The notes under the pieces were generated by a model. It had not been told where the DNA came from, made no database searches, and saw only the letters and a program-made list of their open reading frames with translations. A stretch of DNA of 64,000 nt from Gordionus sp. m RMFG-2023 (lineage: Eukaryota; Nematomorpha; Gordioida; Chordodea; Parachordodidae). Both the position numbers and the translations under genes were made by a program. Below, piece by piece: positions 48,878-61,874 of the stretch; position 1 is the stretch's first letter; each line of letters starts with the position of its first letter. The DNA is taken from positions 45,299,366-45,363,365 of the forward strand of contig NC_088777.1 of the NCBI RefSeq assembly GCF_954871325.1. The letters run 5' to 3'.

Positions 48878-49145
48878 TAGAAATGACAAATGAATTAAAT
48901 TAGATTAAAAATTATTCAGAATATCGATCAAATTATTCAAACAATTCCATTCGAATAAAAATAAATTATTCGATTTATTTGCCGAATAAACAAATTATTC
49001 AAATAATTTGATGAATATTCGTGTTACACCTTTTATTCGAATGTTATTCGAACAAAACAAATAATTTACTATTTGTATTCGTTATCATTCCGTTTCGTAT
49101 TATTTTAAACCAATATTCGATTCGATTTTTAATAGGCCATCTCTA
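48878..49145. mobile_element. hAT-like MITE
   Basis: 268 bp with ends TAGAAATGAC and TAGAGATGGC (reversed) and an interior of repeated ATTATTCGAAT-type palindromes. The same motif family occurs in the linker of the duplications (11250-11360, 19640-19730, 39100-39210). A matching target duplication is not evident. Confidence 0.4.
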
Positions 49146-50851
49146 ACGAGCAAACAAACATGTGGAGGGTTTTTATTTACATTTAATTAAAAAGTAATTT
49201 TGATTTTGGTAAAACATCATGAGATAATTTGACTTACATTTCAAAAATAAAATATAGCTAGTTAGCTAGTTGCAGTTACTATTTATAATTTTACTATGTA
49301 ACTAGATACAATTATTTCCCACAAAAATACAACTAGTTACTTTACTATGACAAGAATAGAAATTATATATACACATTTTTATTTTAGTTTTAAAAATTAT
49401 CTAGCTTTTAAATTTGAATATTATAAAAAAAATTTAATCTATTATTATTTTTCAAATTAGAGAGAATATGATAATCTCAAATAACTTTTTATCAGTTTCA
49501 TTTTATAAAATCATTTTTCTTTTTTGAACCCTGATAAAGGGATTGGTCATTCTCCTTAATTCTAGTGCAAAGTTTAGGCACAGATTATTACTTATAAAAT
49601 TTATGATATCAATGGGTGGCACATTAAATTACATCTGATAAATTACCATTTGCTACAATATTCATTTCACCAATGATTTATAGTTATAAAATTTCCTTAG
49701 ATTTTTTATTATTTTACAAAGCTTCCTTTCGCATTAATTTATAATCTAATATGTATAAATTTCAAAATCTCAAATTTGATTTTTTGCAGCATCTGTGAGA
49801 TAAAATAGATTTCTAATTTTAATTTTTCTTAAGAATTAACAATAGGGCAATCTTCAGATTCTTAGTCAAACATTTGTTTCATTTATTGAACAGGATATTT
49901 TGATTATCAATTTTAACAACAAAATTAATAGTCTCATTTAATTCTTCAAATCATTTTTATTTTCGTCAGTCGAGGATTTTATTATTAATTTTATTTAACA
50001 TTTTATATCATACTATTATTGTGCAAATTAATTGAGAATTTTTTATAATTCTCTACATGCACAAATTAAAATATACTAGATATTTGCTAAGTGTGGTGAC
50101 AATTCTATAGTCTCTAAAAATATAAAAACTAGCTCTTTTAAGCGTCTATTTTGTTATTTTTTTTTTAAAGAATATTTTCAAATCTAATAAAATAACCTTT
50201 TTTAATTTGGCGCCCTCAAAAATTAGGGTTGTGAACAAATTCGGGTTCAGAATTTTAAAATTGTTTAGTTGGGCATTTTGAAACCACGGACCTAACAGAG
50301 TCCTATTTATGGGCAACCCATCAAACCCCCGGGGTAACATAAACCTAGGGCTAGTTCAGAAATCTTTTAGAAAATCGGTGATTAAGTTCCTGTTATCAAA
50401 ATTTCAGATAAATAGAATTTAAAATTCCTGAACCTAAATTCATGTTCACAAACCTACCAAAAATCAAATTTTGGTGGCGATCTAAGCATATTCCATTCTA
50501 TGGCTAGGTAGCTAATACTCATACCTTTCTCAACTCACCATAGGCAATTTAGGTGGCTAAAAAATATCTGAAGAAGGATAATCTATATAATGTTATACTT
50601 TAGTTAAAGCTTTTTAGTAGGATTAAAATTAAACATTAAATGTATAATATTATTTATTTTTTTAAACAATACAATACGGAAGAATTTCGTACAACGTAAA
50701 AGCTATAAATAACGATTACGTATTTGTTATCATCGTAAACTTGTTGGCAGATGTCAAACGAGTTCTAATTTTCATTTTATGTTTTTGTTTTAGTAAATGT
50801 TTTAAGTTATTTGTTTATTCGATAATCATATTAAAGTTTTTACTCCATAAG

Positions 50852-51102
50852 GTATGACTATTTTTTTTTATAATATAACATAATATTAAGGCCGGATTCA
50901 TCGTGGGATACGATCCGATAACAGCTGATAGATTTTAAAATCAATTTTGCTTTTATTCATGATAATAATCTAAGTATTGATATTAATAAAGAAAAATTGA
51001 TCTCAACAGATCAGATTTTCAACAATCAGATGTCACTATGAATACAGCCTAACCCTTAAATCGAGCTTTATATAATAAAATAAATTACTTTTTCAATTTT
51101 AG
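50852..51102 (+). other. Inferred 5' UTR intron of the 13-exon gene
   Basis: A donor (CATAAG/GTATGA) at 50852 and an acceptor (TTTCAATTTTAG) ending at 51102 flank a stretch just upstream of the start codon, leaving a 23-base leader before ATG. A 160-bp MITE fills most of it. Transcript data would be needed to prove this intron. Confidence 0.4.
50890..51049. mobile_element. 160-bp PIF/Harbinger-like MITE
   Basis: Imperfect inverted ends GGCCGGATTCATCGTGGG and GGCTGTATTCATAGTGAC (reversed), flanked by TAA on both sides (50887-50889, 51050-51052), the 3-bp target type of PIF/Harbinger elements. Confidence 0.55.
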
Positions 51103-51125
51103 GGGAGATTACGATTTTTTAAAAA

Positions 51126-54100
51126 ATGGCAGCTGTAGATTTGATAAGAGACCCAAGAGTTATCAAAGACGCGGTAACGGATATAAATCAAAGTGTCCTT
51201 GTTATTCGTAGCGCGGTTCAAGCACTCAATCAATTGACAAACCCTACTCAGAGTATTAAAAATAGTTTACTTTTCAAGAATATAGTGTTGTTTAAACGAC
51301 TTGATTTGAGTCGATTTTTAAAAATGTTTGCCAGAAAATTTTTACCTAAGCCTGATTCTGCCAACTGATGTCCAAATCTTTGTGTCATCTACGTGTGAAA
51401 TCCACAGGCATACGTAATATTTTTCTGGTGAGTTAGTCATTTTTAAAAATCGGATAAAATGGAGCCGTTTTACAATATCTTGTATAATTTATTGATTTAT
51501 GCTTCTATGTCCCTTTTTTTAAATTTAGATCTAATTTAACAATCATATGCTTAATCAATATGAATGGAAGCTATATAGCTTTATTGAAAACCTCTAAATA
51601 ACCGTTTTTTAAACTCAAGATTTTGTGTATAAATGAGCAGAAATTCAAGGCATAATAATATGGCTAAAATCTTGATTTCGTCGCTTTTTTATATATATAA
51701 AATAGCCCTAATAGAGGTTTTAGATAATACAATTATGAGCTTTATTAATCTTTTTTTTAAAAAAATTAACTGAAATCGTATTAAAATAATTTAATTCCTT
51801 TTAGAATTGGGATAAATCAAAAATAAAAATACAAAATCATTATTAAATTTTTATAAGTTTTAAAAAAATGACTATCTTAAGAAAAATTTACATGTAATTG
51901 GAATAAATTGCTTCTTTTTTTCTCTTCAATTATGAGCGATAGATTTAGATAGAAAAAGTAGGACCAAAAATTGGCAAGAAAGAAGGAAAGAAAGTTTCAT
52001 AATTTATTTCTAACTTTGTTTTCTGTGCTATTATATACATGTTAGCGAATAGAGGAAATTGAAATCATTAATATGATGCGTTTTTAATCTTGAAATATCT
52101 AAGCTTGGTCAGAATTATAATCTACCATATATGGCACCTACCCATATCTACTTAACCACATGAATTTCAAAAAATTTTACTAAGCCATTTCGGGCTAACT
52201 TTAATCGATAATAATAATTAAATCTACTGAATATTTGAATTAAATATTTTTTTTCAAAATTTCTTGCCATATTGTCTGAAAATCCTAGAGTAAATACTAT
52301 ACACATGGTCAAATATTATTCAGAAAAAATCAAATAATTTAAGCAATTTACGTTATAATTTCAAAGATACCTCCCTAGTACAATACCAAATTAAACTAAA
52401 TTCTTTATACTATACGAGATATTGTATAATTTATATTACTAACCTTCAAAATTAGTCTATATTATGATTTAAAATAATACAATATTGGATTGGATCATTT
52501 TTAATTATCTATTCCATTATTTATTTTTCACAGGGCTATCACCCGAAAAGAACGACTTAAATGCCATCCGCACACATTTGAGGGAAAGTTTAAAGGTGAA
52601 TTATAACGATCATATATTATTAAAAATAATTTATAAATTATAATAAGGAATTATCACTATGCTTGTAACAAAGTCTTGTAACAATTTGGGTGTTTATTTT
52701 CATTATATAAAATATTGTCGACTGAAAAGAATGATAAGCTTACCATGGAAAATTCGAGGTTGGGAAACAGAAATTTCAGGATTTCTATCTGCAGTATTTA
52801 TCGAGGGATAAACGAATACTCATTAAAACCAACCAATATAGGCTTCTGGTCATAAAAAATAATAAATCAAAATATTTAGTTTTTTATTTAAAAAAAATGA
52901 GGAAGCAAAAAATGCTGCCCGCTTAGAAATAATTTTTATACAGTTAGTAAAAAACCAGTTTATTATTAAAAACAATCGCTAACTATTTTTATTTGATATT
53001 CATATCAATTATAATGCCTGAAATAATTTTGTTATGGTTTTATAGAATGGTAAATAAATAGTAGTCATTGCAAATTCTTTGGGGGTGGGGGAGTGCCTCC
53101 AACAAATTTCCTGTAATATAGAATCTTCTGATATCTAAATCTAAAAAAAGTCATTTGATGAATTTATTTTAATAAGATCAATATTTAGGCTTTAAAATGT
53201 ATTGATTTTAAAGGCTTGATCCATTTATCAAACCTATATTCTTGGATATGTTCTCACCTAATCATATTGCTTCGGCATAACAAATATTAATAAAGAAAAA
53301 ATATAAAAATTTTATCATTTAAATCTATTCTAACTAATTATTTATAATTAAATTTGAATGTAGCATGGATATAAATTATGATGTTATAGTTTTATAGAAG
53401 AAAATAATCCTCAAAATTATCAAAAATAGATTTTATTACTATAAACTACCTCCTAACCTCATTAATATATCAATAAAAAAACTGTTTCAGAAACTCCCCC
53501 CATTCTAAAGGGTCCTAAGTCCCTAATACCCTCCAAAGATTTCGAGGAAAAACTACTTCATTATCCCCCCATCACGTAAAATTGTTTTAAGTTTATAAGC
53601 TCTATTTAGCTAAAATGGAAATATAGAGTATAAGATCATGTATTCGTTGAGAAATAAATTAGTAATCGATTCTAAAATAAATTGCATCTGATCATGATTT
53701 TCAAACTATAATTTAAAAAAAAATAAAATAATTAGCATGATATTGAAAATGTCGGTATTGGTAAATCAATTGATAATCTCGCTGAAGTAAATAAAATAGC
53801 GGCCAGGATTAAAGGGGCCAGACCCGATATGAATAATGCGGAAATCAACGCTTTAGCACATGATTTGTATGACAAAATAAGAGAAGACCCATGTAAAACA
53901 ATCGTATTTATTTTTTAAAGATTTTTATTTTTAAAAAATGATTCATCATAATGAAAAAAAAAATTTATTTTTCAACTATATACATTTTATTATCTAATAA
54001 AATAGCAAACCGAAACATAGTAGAAAGCGTGCTTAGAGATTTGGAATTGGGAAAAATCAAAGGAAAATCGCCTGAAAGAAAGGGGTTTGACAAATTAGTG

Positions 54101-57100
54101 GGTGATTTTTCGAAATCTTACGGTGGAGAAGTGATAAAAGTTTTAAATTGATCTCTCTCGCATAACCTATTTCATTTTTTTTTTAAAAAATTTAAATAGA
54201 AAGCTATGCAAAAAGCGCTGGAAATCAAGGCCAATTATCCTGCCATGACCCGACAAACCTTGCTGTGTTTAATATACGATCTATGCGAAAAAATAATGGA
54301 TGAAGAAGGAAAAGCCCCAGGAGCATTCAAATCAGCTTCTTCTTCTAATATGAAAGCCTCTGCAATTTTTGATGCAGGTTTTAGATTTTATCAATTGAGA
54401 AAGCCTATATAATAATAAATGGGATAAGGCGTTAAACATGCATAGCAAAAAAAAACTCATAAAATTTAGTCTATTGCAAGGTTAATGTGTATTCTGATAC
54501 AATAGGTCCGAATCACAATCTTTAATTTTCCAAAATTTTAACAAGGATTGTAAGATAGATGTACTAATAATAAAATACAATATTTTCAACATATTAACTA
54601 TTTTTATTTTATATCAATGTTTCCCTTCCAAAAAAAGATTTCAATGTTAGAGATGATTTCGCTAATCCCCTAGGCGTCGATCTGAAGGGAAGATCAGTAA
54701 ATATGGATGCCCTATGCAAAGTAATTTTCTTATAATTACTCCTTTGCACATGTCTTAATTAAAATGATCCTTCAAATTTTAATAATTTTAGACAGTGCGC
54801 CTTTTGACCAGATTAAAAAAAATGCACCCAGACTGGCCAAAAGAAGACATATTGTTTAAAATCAATTCAATTTACAATAGTCTAGCGAATGGGGAAAGAA
54901 CCTTTCAAGATTGGAGCATGGAAATACCTGCGCCTTTAGGATCTATCTCGTAAAACAATGTTTTATTTAAATTTAAATTGAACGACTTTAATAAAATGAG
55001 TTAACATCCGTGTTTATTCATTTCCTTATTCAATATATTAAATTAACATATAAATACTAGCCTGGACCTGTATCAGTTCGAGTTCTGAATATTCGGTTCA
55101 TTTCTAAAATTTTAAACAGCTAGTTTTCGCTGTTTCCAGTCACAGATTTTTAGGCCCAAGGATCCAAGTTTTTGGTTAGTTTCTGTCAAAGTAGTAATCA
55201 AATTAAAAAAAATATGAATCATACGTGTGCCGAAATTTTAAAAATATGTTCTGTTCTAATTCGCCTAAATTTTAAAAGACGGTTACAGATTCTAGTTTAG
55301 TATTCGGATTCTAAAGTCTGCACATATTGATTAGTGTTTAATATTAAAAATTTTTGATTGAAACAATACATTTTTTCTTTCATTATCAGCCATTTGGTTA
55401 TATTGGATAATCATTTTGTTTGAAAATGATAATTCTATAGCCACACATTGTTAAAAAATTATCCCTAACGAGTTTCATGCAAATAATTTGTAAAGGAGAT
55501 AGTTTAGACAATCTAAAAGTGTCTGCATTATTGAATATTTATTTTGGAATCTTTTATTTCTTTTGCAATTAAATCATACATTTTCATATTTCCATATTCG
55601 TACCTGATGCTGTTACAAAAAAAAATATCAAGGTCAATTTTTTTCTATCAGACTTATTTAATTCTATTTTTAACACATGAGAGCGACTCTAATTTAAATA
55701 GTAAAAATTTTAAATGGAGTATGTTGAAGTTATTAAAAAAAAAGATATATTTTTTTTATGTTATGATTTGAATATTTAAATGATAGATGAATATTTAAGT
55801 TATCTGTAATGAACTTACATTTTTGTTAAATTTTGCATAAACAAATTTTTTTTATTTGAACATAAAAACCCATGATTATTAACGAACGTCTATGTACGAA
55901 TAATATTATAGATTATTGTTATTTTGCATAGAAAATGTTTTGTTTTTTGCATAGCAAATTTTTTATATATAAACTCGCAATTTTTTTAAAATACAAACAA
56001 TCGGATATTGGAAAATAAACTACTTAAGGGTATTATTAAATTGATAGTGAATATAATCTTACTATTATTTATATCGAAAAATCAACAAATTCGACAGAGT
56101 ATATTTTTGATAAAATAACAAATCGCAGGACGAATTTAGATTGTCTAAAAATAGGGATAAAGAAGCCTCTATCATATTCATACAAAATAAGAAAGATATA
56201 ATCAAAATACACACCTAGTTCATAATTAGCCACGAGTTTTTTTTTCTAGCCAAATTTGAGAATTAATGTCATCACATTATAGCAAATCCATACATTATTT
56301 AAATTAGTGATCAATTTTTTGTTAAATAAACATAAATTCCGAAATTAGGCAAGAAAACTTGTAGATAGATTTTTTTTTGTGTTAGGACATATGATATGCA
56401 TAATTTAATTTTATTATTGATGCATGTATCTTCTAGCCTCTGTAAAGTAATACAATTTTATATATTCTCATTTTGAAAAAGGCAACCAGATCCTTACTTT
56501 AGACAACCCATGGTAAATCAGATTATGGAAAAGCCTATGGAGATGAACGATGATATGACGGAAGTTTCGCAAGAGATCATGCATGCCGTATCCTCTATTA
56601 AAGATGGAATTCATAACCTTAGAAGCACAGCAGAAGGTTAATTGTATTTAGTAGTAAACAATATATATTATATAACATACAAACCAGGGTCAATTAAAAT
56701 TTTTACGAATTCTATATCAGTTTCGAAATGATTCAAGATTTCTGGAGTTTTTTATTAAAATTGAAACATAATGAGATTTATTTGATATAAATTCACTTCT
56801 TCCATTTTTTTTAGCCTATAGTAACTTCCATAAGGTAATATTTTATACGATTAATCTTATTTACATGTAGATATTAAGTTAATTGAAGCAGCTCTGGTCT
56901 CGGGTCCACCATCCCCTGATTTAGAAAAGATGCGACAGGAGACTGAAAAAGCACGGTTACAGGTACATATGACCATTAAAACTCGATTTTATATTTTTAA
57001 ATTGTATTTAAGATGGAGCTTGCAAAAGAACAGGGTAAATTAGCGGCGAAGAAAGCGGATGCAAAACCTAAAGAAAAGGAAAAAGAGAAGAAGAAAGGTA

Positions 57101-60100
57101 TATAAATTATTTTCAAATATTTTAACCCTTTAAGCATCTCAAAAAAAATAAGCATGAATGTGGATTGTGTATTGCTTTCGTCAATATGCGTAATATCCTA
57201 TAATATTATACGAAATTTATAGTATTAATCAAGTCATCGTTAATTTACTCACTTACTCACTTATTTTTTCTTCTATATAATGATATGGGGAATTCATGAA
57301 TTGATAATTATTTTTATTTTTGAGATATTTCAATATTTTCAATAAATTAAAAACAGCCCGATTAAGATTTTAACTAAAATAATAATGTAAGCCTCAAGAT
57401 TTGGCATATAGAGGTTTAAATTCTTCTGTCACCTATGAGAAAAATTTCTAGGCTTGCATAATAATAATGAACCGTTTTTAAAAATCGACCCAAATTGGGC
57501 CATTTAACAACACTAATTGACAGATAACAAAATTAGTTATATCGAAATGTGTCAAAAAAAAAAAATAAATATATATTTTTATAAAAATGAATGATTAAGT
57601 ATCATCAAAACAATTTACTTTAGCATGATTTATTACTTTATATTCAATTAGGTTTCCAAATATCAAAATGTTTAAAGAAGGACCCAAAAGGTATGTAAAT
57701 TAATTTTTTGATTTTTTACTGCCAATTTTTCGATAGGGGAGACTAATTTTCCGATTTGCAATAAAACAATTCTAAGGGCTTAGATTAAAAGTATTTAATT
57801 ATACAATCAAAATATTGGCCAAATTAATTTGAGCTATCTACCTTAAATTATTAAAAAGTTATTGGGGTTTGATTTGTTATTTTAGTTACCGTCATGCCCT
57901 TGTCTCCCCGACATAATTAATGAGAAACTCTAATTTTATCGATACATTATTATATTTTTTTTTATTTCGTGGATAAGATAAAAATGCAAAAGAGGAAAAA
58001 CCTAAAAAGGACAAAAAAGACAGTAAAAAAGATAGCAAAAAAGGCAAAAAAGATAGCAAAAAAGATAAAAAGAAAGATAAATCAAAGGGTGGATCTAGCA
58101 CTGAAGGACCTTCTGAAAGCGATGTTTCCGAATCAGAGAAAGAGTCAAGTGGGACCTCGGAAGGTTAAAAAAGTGCTTTATATATTCCTTTTTTAAAAAA
58201 AAACAACTGGTTTCTGAGCCTATAAAATCTTTTATTGAACTATATGTTTATATTATAAAAAAATCTAAAAATATCGAGCATTATTAAACTTATAAAATAC
58301 TCATTTTCTTAAATTTTGACTATGAATTATTTTGAACATTACCTTAAGGAAAATGAGCGAATGGATAGTTACAGTCATAGTCACCATAGTTTAACTTCAC
58401 AATATATGGAAAACATAATTGCCATTATTTTAAAATATCAAAATTGGCTGAGGTAGACCCATTTTGTTTGGTCATTTCTGGATCAAATTTGTCTATTAAA
58501 TTGTTGATTTTGACTTGTGGTACAGCGCGAAGCAGCCATAAAAATTTGTTTGATTTTCAACAGGGGAGTGGGGCGCCAGAGATTGATCTCACTTCTCTGA
58601 TTCTCCCTATGTTTGATCCGATCAAAACATAGATATTAGTTAAATTTAGTTCATAAAAAAATTGGCTTGTCCATCCATTTGTTTATCACGGCCTATGGTG
58701 TTGATTACTCATTACCTTTGAGAGGTTAATTGGATAAAAAATATGGGAGGTTTGATGGGGTGTAGTTAGATGTGCTCCGACAAAACTATCGACAACATCT
58801 GAGAGTTTTAAAAATTCAAATTGATGACCGGCGGCGGCGGCTTATTAGCCACCTTCATCATGTGTAGCGTGTTGGCATAGTGGCATAAATTTTTTATAAT
58901 AATATATTCAATTATGTGAATTTCTAATAAAAATACAAGCTAAATTAAATAAAAAATATACATTACAGATATTTGTGGTATATTTTTAGATTTTTTATTG
59001 AAAAGAAAACTAATTATAAATTTAAATTCAATTTTGTAATTTTATAGTTGTCATATATATTTTATTTAGATTTGTTGACAATTTTACAAAATATTTAAAA
59101 TTATGGTATCTTTTTGTAATTTTAGATTTTTGATTGATTGAATTTTAAAGTGAAAATCAAAATTATAATTATGTTAAAATAGGTGATAAATAAAGTCATC
59201 AAAACCCTGATAAATACTATATATTTACAATAGTAACGTTAAACTAATAATCTAAAAATCTAAGAAATATTTTAAAAAATTTATAGCTCACGTCAGCCTG
59301 ATTTTGACAAACGGTGACGTTTTTGGCATGATTAAAAATGCCTGTCGGGGCACCTCTCCTACTAATTAACTTCCTATTTGGACGATTAAATCTCATTTTT
59401 ACATAGTATATTTTAATTAAGTTAACCTTTTATATTATAAACAAAAAATAAATAAAAATTATATAAGCAAATAAATAAGATTTTTAAAAGAAATTTTTGT
59501 AAAGAATGCCAAAAATAAACATAATTGTGCTAAATATGAGAGACCTGCAAGCCGAGTTCCAAAACTCTATCTTCTGGTACCAACCTTTAAAAAATCAGAA
59601 ACTCAACAGTGTTTAGAGAACCTAGGCCGGTCCGATTGTTCTAAAAAAAATTATTAAATCAACAATTCAGTTGCGGAAATATTTTAATAAATCAATGAAG
59701 TTGTTTAATATTTCAATTTTCCACTGAAACAATTTATAAAAGACTGTCCAAAATTATTCAAAATAACAAACAAAATTTAAATTATATCTAAATTTTAAAA
59801 ATCCGAAAAGGATTAGAAAAATAAATGTTTTGGTGGGGCCAAAAATATCTGGAAAATTTAAACTAACATCTGACTAGGCTTATAATTTTGACCTATGCAG
59901 GTCTGATAAATAATATCGTCGCCTAAGAATTTGAATATTCTATCTCCACTTTTTGTAATTTTACAGGATTCGCGTTTTTAAGCGGTTCCATTTTTAACGG
60001 CTAACCCAATTTTAGCCAAAACTATCATGCAAACCTGGAGATCTTGCATATAGAAGGTAAAAAGGTTTGGACATCTAACAAAATCTTGAGAATGGCGTAA

Positions 60101-61874
60101 TATTTTTTGACAAAAATATTGGATTAGCCGTTTTTAAAAATCGTACACAGGAGAGCAATTTAATAAATTATGTTGCTATAGTTTTCAATAGGATGGTTAA
60201 CCTAATATCGGATTTAATTTAATTTTATTTATTTTATAAATATTTGGTATTTTTTTAACGAAAATTGAATGGTATAATTATAAAAAAATATGTAAAAAAT
60301 ATTTTAAAAAGTGGATACAGAATAGTCTAATTCTCAGTCTACAATATGTTATTTTATGTTCTTTTACAAAAATATGTAAATACATGCAAAATTATTTTAT
60401 TTAAATATTAGTATTAAATAAGTAATATTTACATGTTTAAAACGATTTAGATACTTCTGAGGAGCACTCCCTCAAACCTATCATTGAATAAAATTGGCCT
60501 TACTTAATAGCTGATGGGAATGATTCTAAAAATAATTAAAGATGTTAGAATATATACTAAAATAAAATGTAAATTAAAAAAACATTTTATCAAATTATAT
60601 TGTATTAAATTAAAGCTGAAAGTTCGGCTCCCAGTAAAGGAAGCAAAAAGAAGAAGAAAGATGGCAAGGGCAAGGATAAGAGCGACACAGATACCGATAA
60701 AGATAAGTCAAAAGACAAAGATAAAAATAAGAAAGGCAAAGATAAAGATAAAGATGACAAGGAAAAAGATAAATCTGATGGGAAAAAAAAGGAAGAAGAA
60801 GGAAAGGATAAAGACAAGGATAAAGATGCCTCTAAAGATAAAGCTCCTCCTCCAAAGATAGGAGTAACTCCGGATAGCCCAAGCCAGCCTTCACCTCCTG
60901 GAGCAATAGCTGGCTCTCCTAGACCCCCTGCACCCCCTGCATCAGGAATTCCACCTGTGGGCTTGCCTAGAGGACCTCCTCAAGTACCTCCTCCACCGGG
61001 ACAATTAGGAAGCCCTAGACCAGGTCCACCTGGAGTTTCACCCGGCCTTCTAGAAGGTCCTAGACCAGGTCCACCTGGAGTTCCGCCTCCTCCGAGAACT
61101 GTAGGAAGTCCTAGACCGAGTCCACCTGGAGTTCCCTCTCCTCCGAGAACTTTGGAAGGTCCTAGACCAGGTCTACCTGGAGCACCCCCGCCTGGGCCTC
61201 CGGGTGCCGTAGGAAGTCCCAGACCTGGTCCACCTGGAGCCCCACCAAGACCTCCAGGACCTGGAATACCAGGACCACCCGGTATGCCGCCTGGTGCTCG
61301 ACCAGGCCCACCTGGAGGCCCTCCTGGCCCGCCAGGCCCTCCTGGCCCTCCTGGAGCAAGAATGCCACCACCTGGAATGCCCCCTGGTTCTCCTGGAATG
61401 CCTCCTGGCCCACCTGGAGCGAGACCTCCTGGCCAACCTGGAATGCCTCCTGGCCCACCTGGAGCAAGACCTCCTGGCCCACCTGGAATGCCTCCTGGCC
61501 CTCCTGGAGCAAGACCTCCTGGCCCACCTGGAATGCCTACTGGCCCTCCTGGAGCAAGACCTCCTGGCCCACCTGGAGCCCCTGGAGCCGCGCCAGGACC
61601 TCCACGAGCCCCACCTTTACCAGGGGCTGGTCCTCCCGGACCACCTGGTGCACCACCATTAGCTAGACCTCCTGGCCCGCCTGGAGTGCCTCCCGGGGCG
61701 AGACCTCCAGGTCCGGCTGGACCACCGGGCGCCCCTGCACGCCCAGGGGGCCCCCCTATGCCTGGAGGAGCCCCGCCTGGAGGAGCTCCGCCTGGAGGAG
61801 CCCCGCCTGGAGTGAGACCGCAGCCACCTCCAGGAATGGTTAGAGGTCCACCACCCCCACCTATCAGGCCTTAA
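51126..61874 (+). CDS. Helical-repeat, Lys/Asp-rich, Pro-Gly-tailed protein, 13 exons
   Basis: Exons: 51126-51252, 52534-52595, 53736-53892, 54006-54130 (or 54139), 54200-54377, 54653-54720, 54792-54949, 56482-56636, 56871-56962, 57013-57097, 57652-57690, 57978-58163, 60616-61874. Every junction keeps frame, giving about 896 aa. Residues 1-345 are helical, with three related units at about 85-111 (RIKGARPDM), 163-189 (EIKANYPAM) and 244-270 (RLKKMHPDW). Residues 344-400 look like a coiled coil (LEKMRQETEKARLQMELAKE) running into KEKEKEKKK. Exons 12-13 carry (K/D)n stretches. From about residue 555 the protein is Pro/Gly-rich with 15-residue repeats (GPPGARPPG). No signal peptide or membrane segment, so probably intracellular. 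I do not recognise the family. Exon 4's donor is ambiguous by 9 bases. Confidence 0.8.
51283..51475. mobile_element. MITE of the AGTGTTGTTAAACGGCTC family, in intron 1
   Basis: Left end TAGTGTTGTTTAAACGAC followed by TTGATTTGAGTCG; right part TAAAATGGAGCCGTTTTA. It begins 31 bases past the exon 1 donor, which is why an apparent frame runs on to 51368. Confidence 0.6.
57380..57515. mobile_element. MITE remnant of the same family, in intron 10
   Basis: Right half with AACCGTTTTTAAAAATCG, GGGCCATTTAACAACACTA; left terminus missing. Confidence 0.5.
58164..60615 (+). other. Large intron 12 of the 13-exon gene
   Basis: 2452 bp, the largest intron of this gene. A relatively GC-rich piece (58440-58880) with a short GGC run (GGCGGCGGCGG near 58832) looks like transposon debris; its frame at 58444-58632 matches nothing I know. 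A MITE lies at 59966-60165. Confidence 0.55.
59966..60165. mobile_element. MITE of the AGTGTTGTTAAACGGCTC family, in intron 12
   Basis: Contains TTTTTAACGGCTAACCCAA, AACCTGGAGATCTTGC, AAAGGTTTGGACATCTA and TTAGCCGTTTTTAAAAATCG, the internal landmarks of the family. Outer ends are degraded. Confidence 0.55.
61376..61570 (+). repeat. 45-bp tandem repeats inside the last coding exon
   Basis: About four near-identical 45-bp units encoding GMPPGPPGARPPGPP. Immediately upstream (60985-61250) lies a looser repeat encoding PRPGPPGV.PPPRT-like units. Slippage in this GC-rich array probably changes protein length between individuals. Confidence 0.8.

Larger units (their letters stand above)
44441..50850. 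other. Gene-free AT-rich region
   Basis: About 6.4 kb with no supported exon on either strand. It holds a SINE (45034-45262), a MITE (46182-46394), a hAT-like MITE (48878-49145), and a transposon-like end near 44740-44805 (GTGACCTAGCTAGAAATTTT on the - strand, followed by a G run). Short frames such as 45495-45677 and 50146-50340 have no recognisable features. Confidence 0.5.

Noticed and set aside
50146-50340. Small - strand frame of 64 codons
   Set aside because: No homology-like motif or splice context; consistent with chance.
54131-54151. Gene end at the stop after KVLN
   Set aside because: The stop lies past usable donors (54131 or 54140), and the next exon continues in phase.
58444-58632. 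62-codon frame in intron 12
   Set aside because: No exon borders in the phase required by the gene; likely transposon debris.
60957-61874. Collagen
   Set aside because: Gly-Pro-Pro is frequent, but the Gly-X-Y register breaks every few triplets (GARPPGPPGMPP), and there is no signal peptide in the assembled protein.
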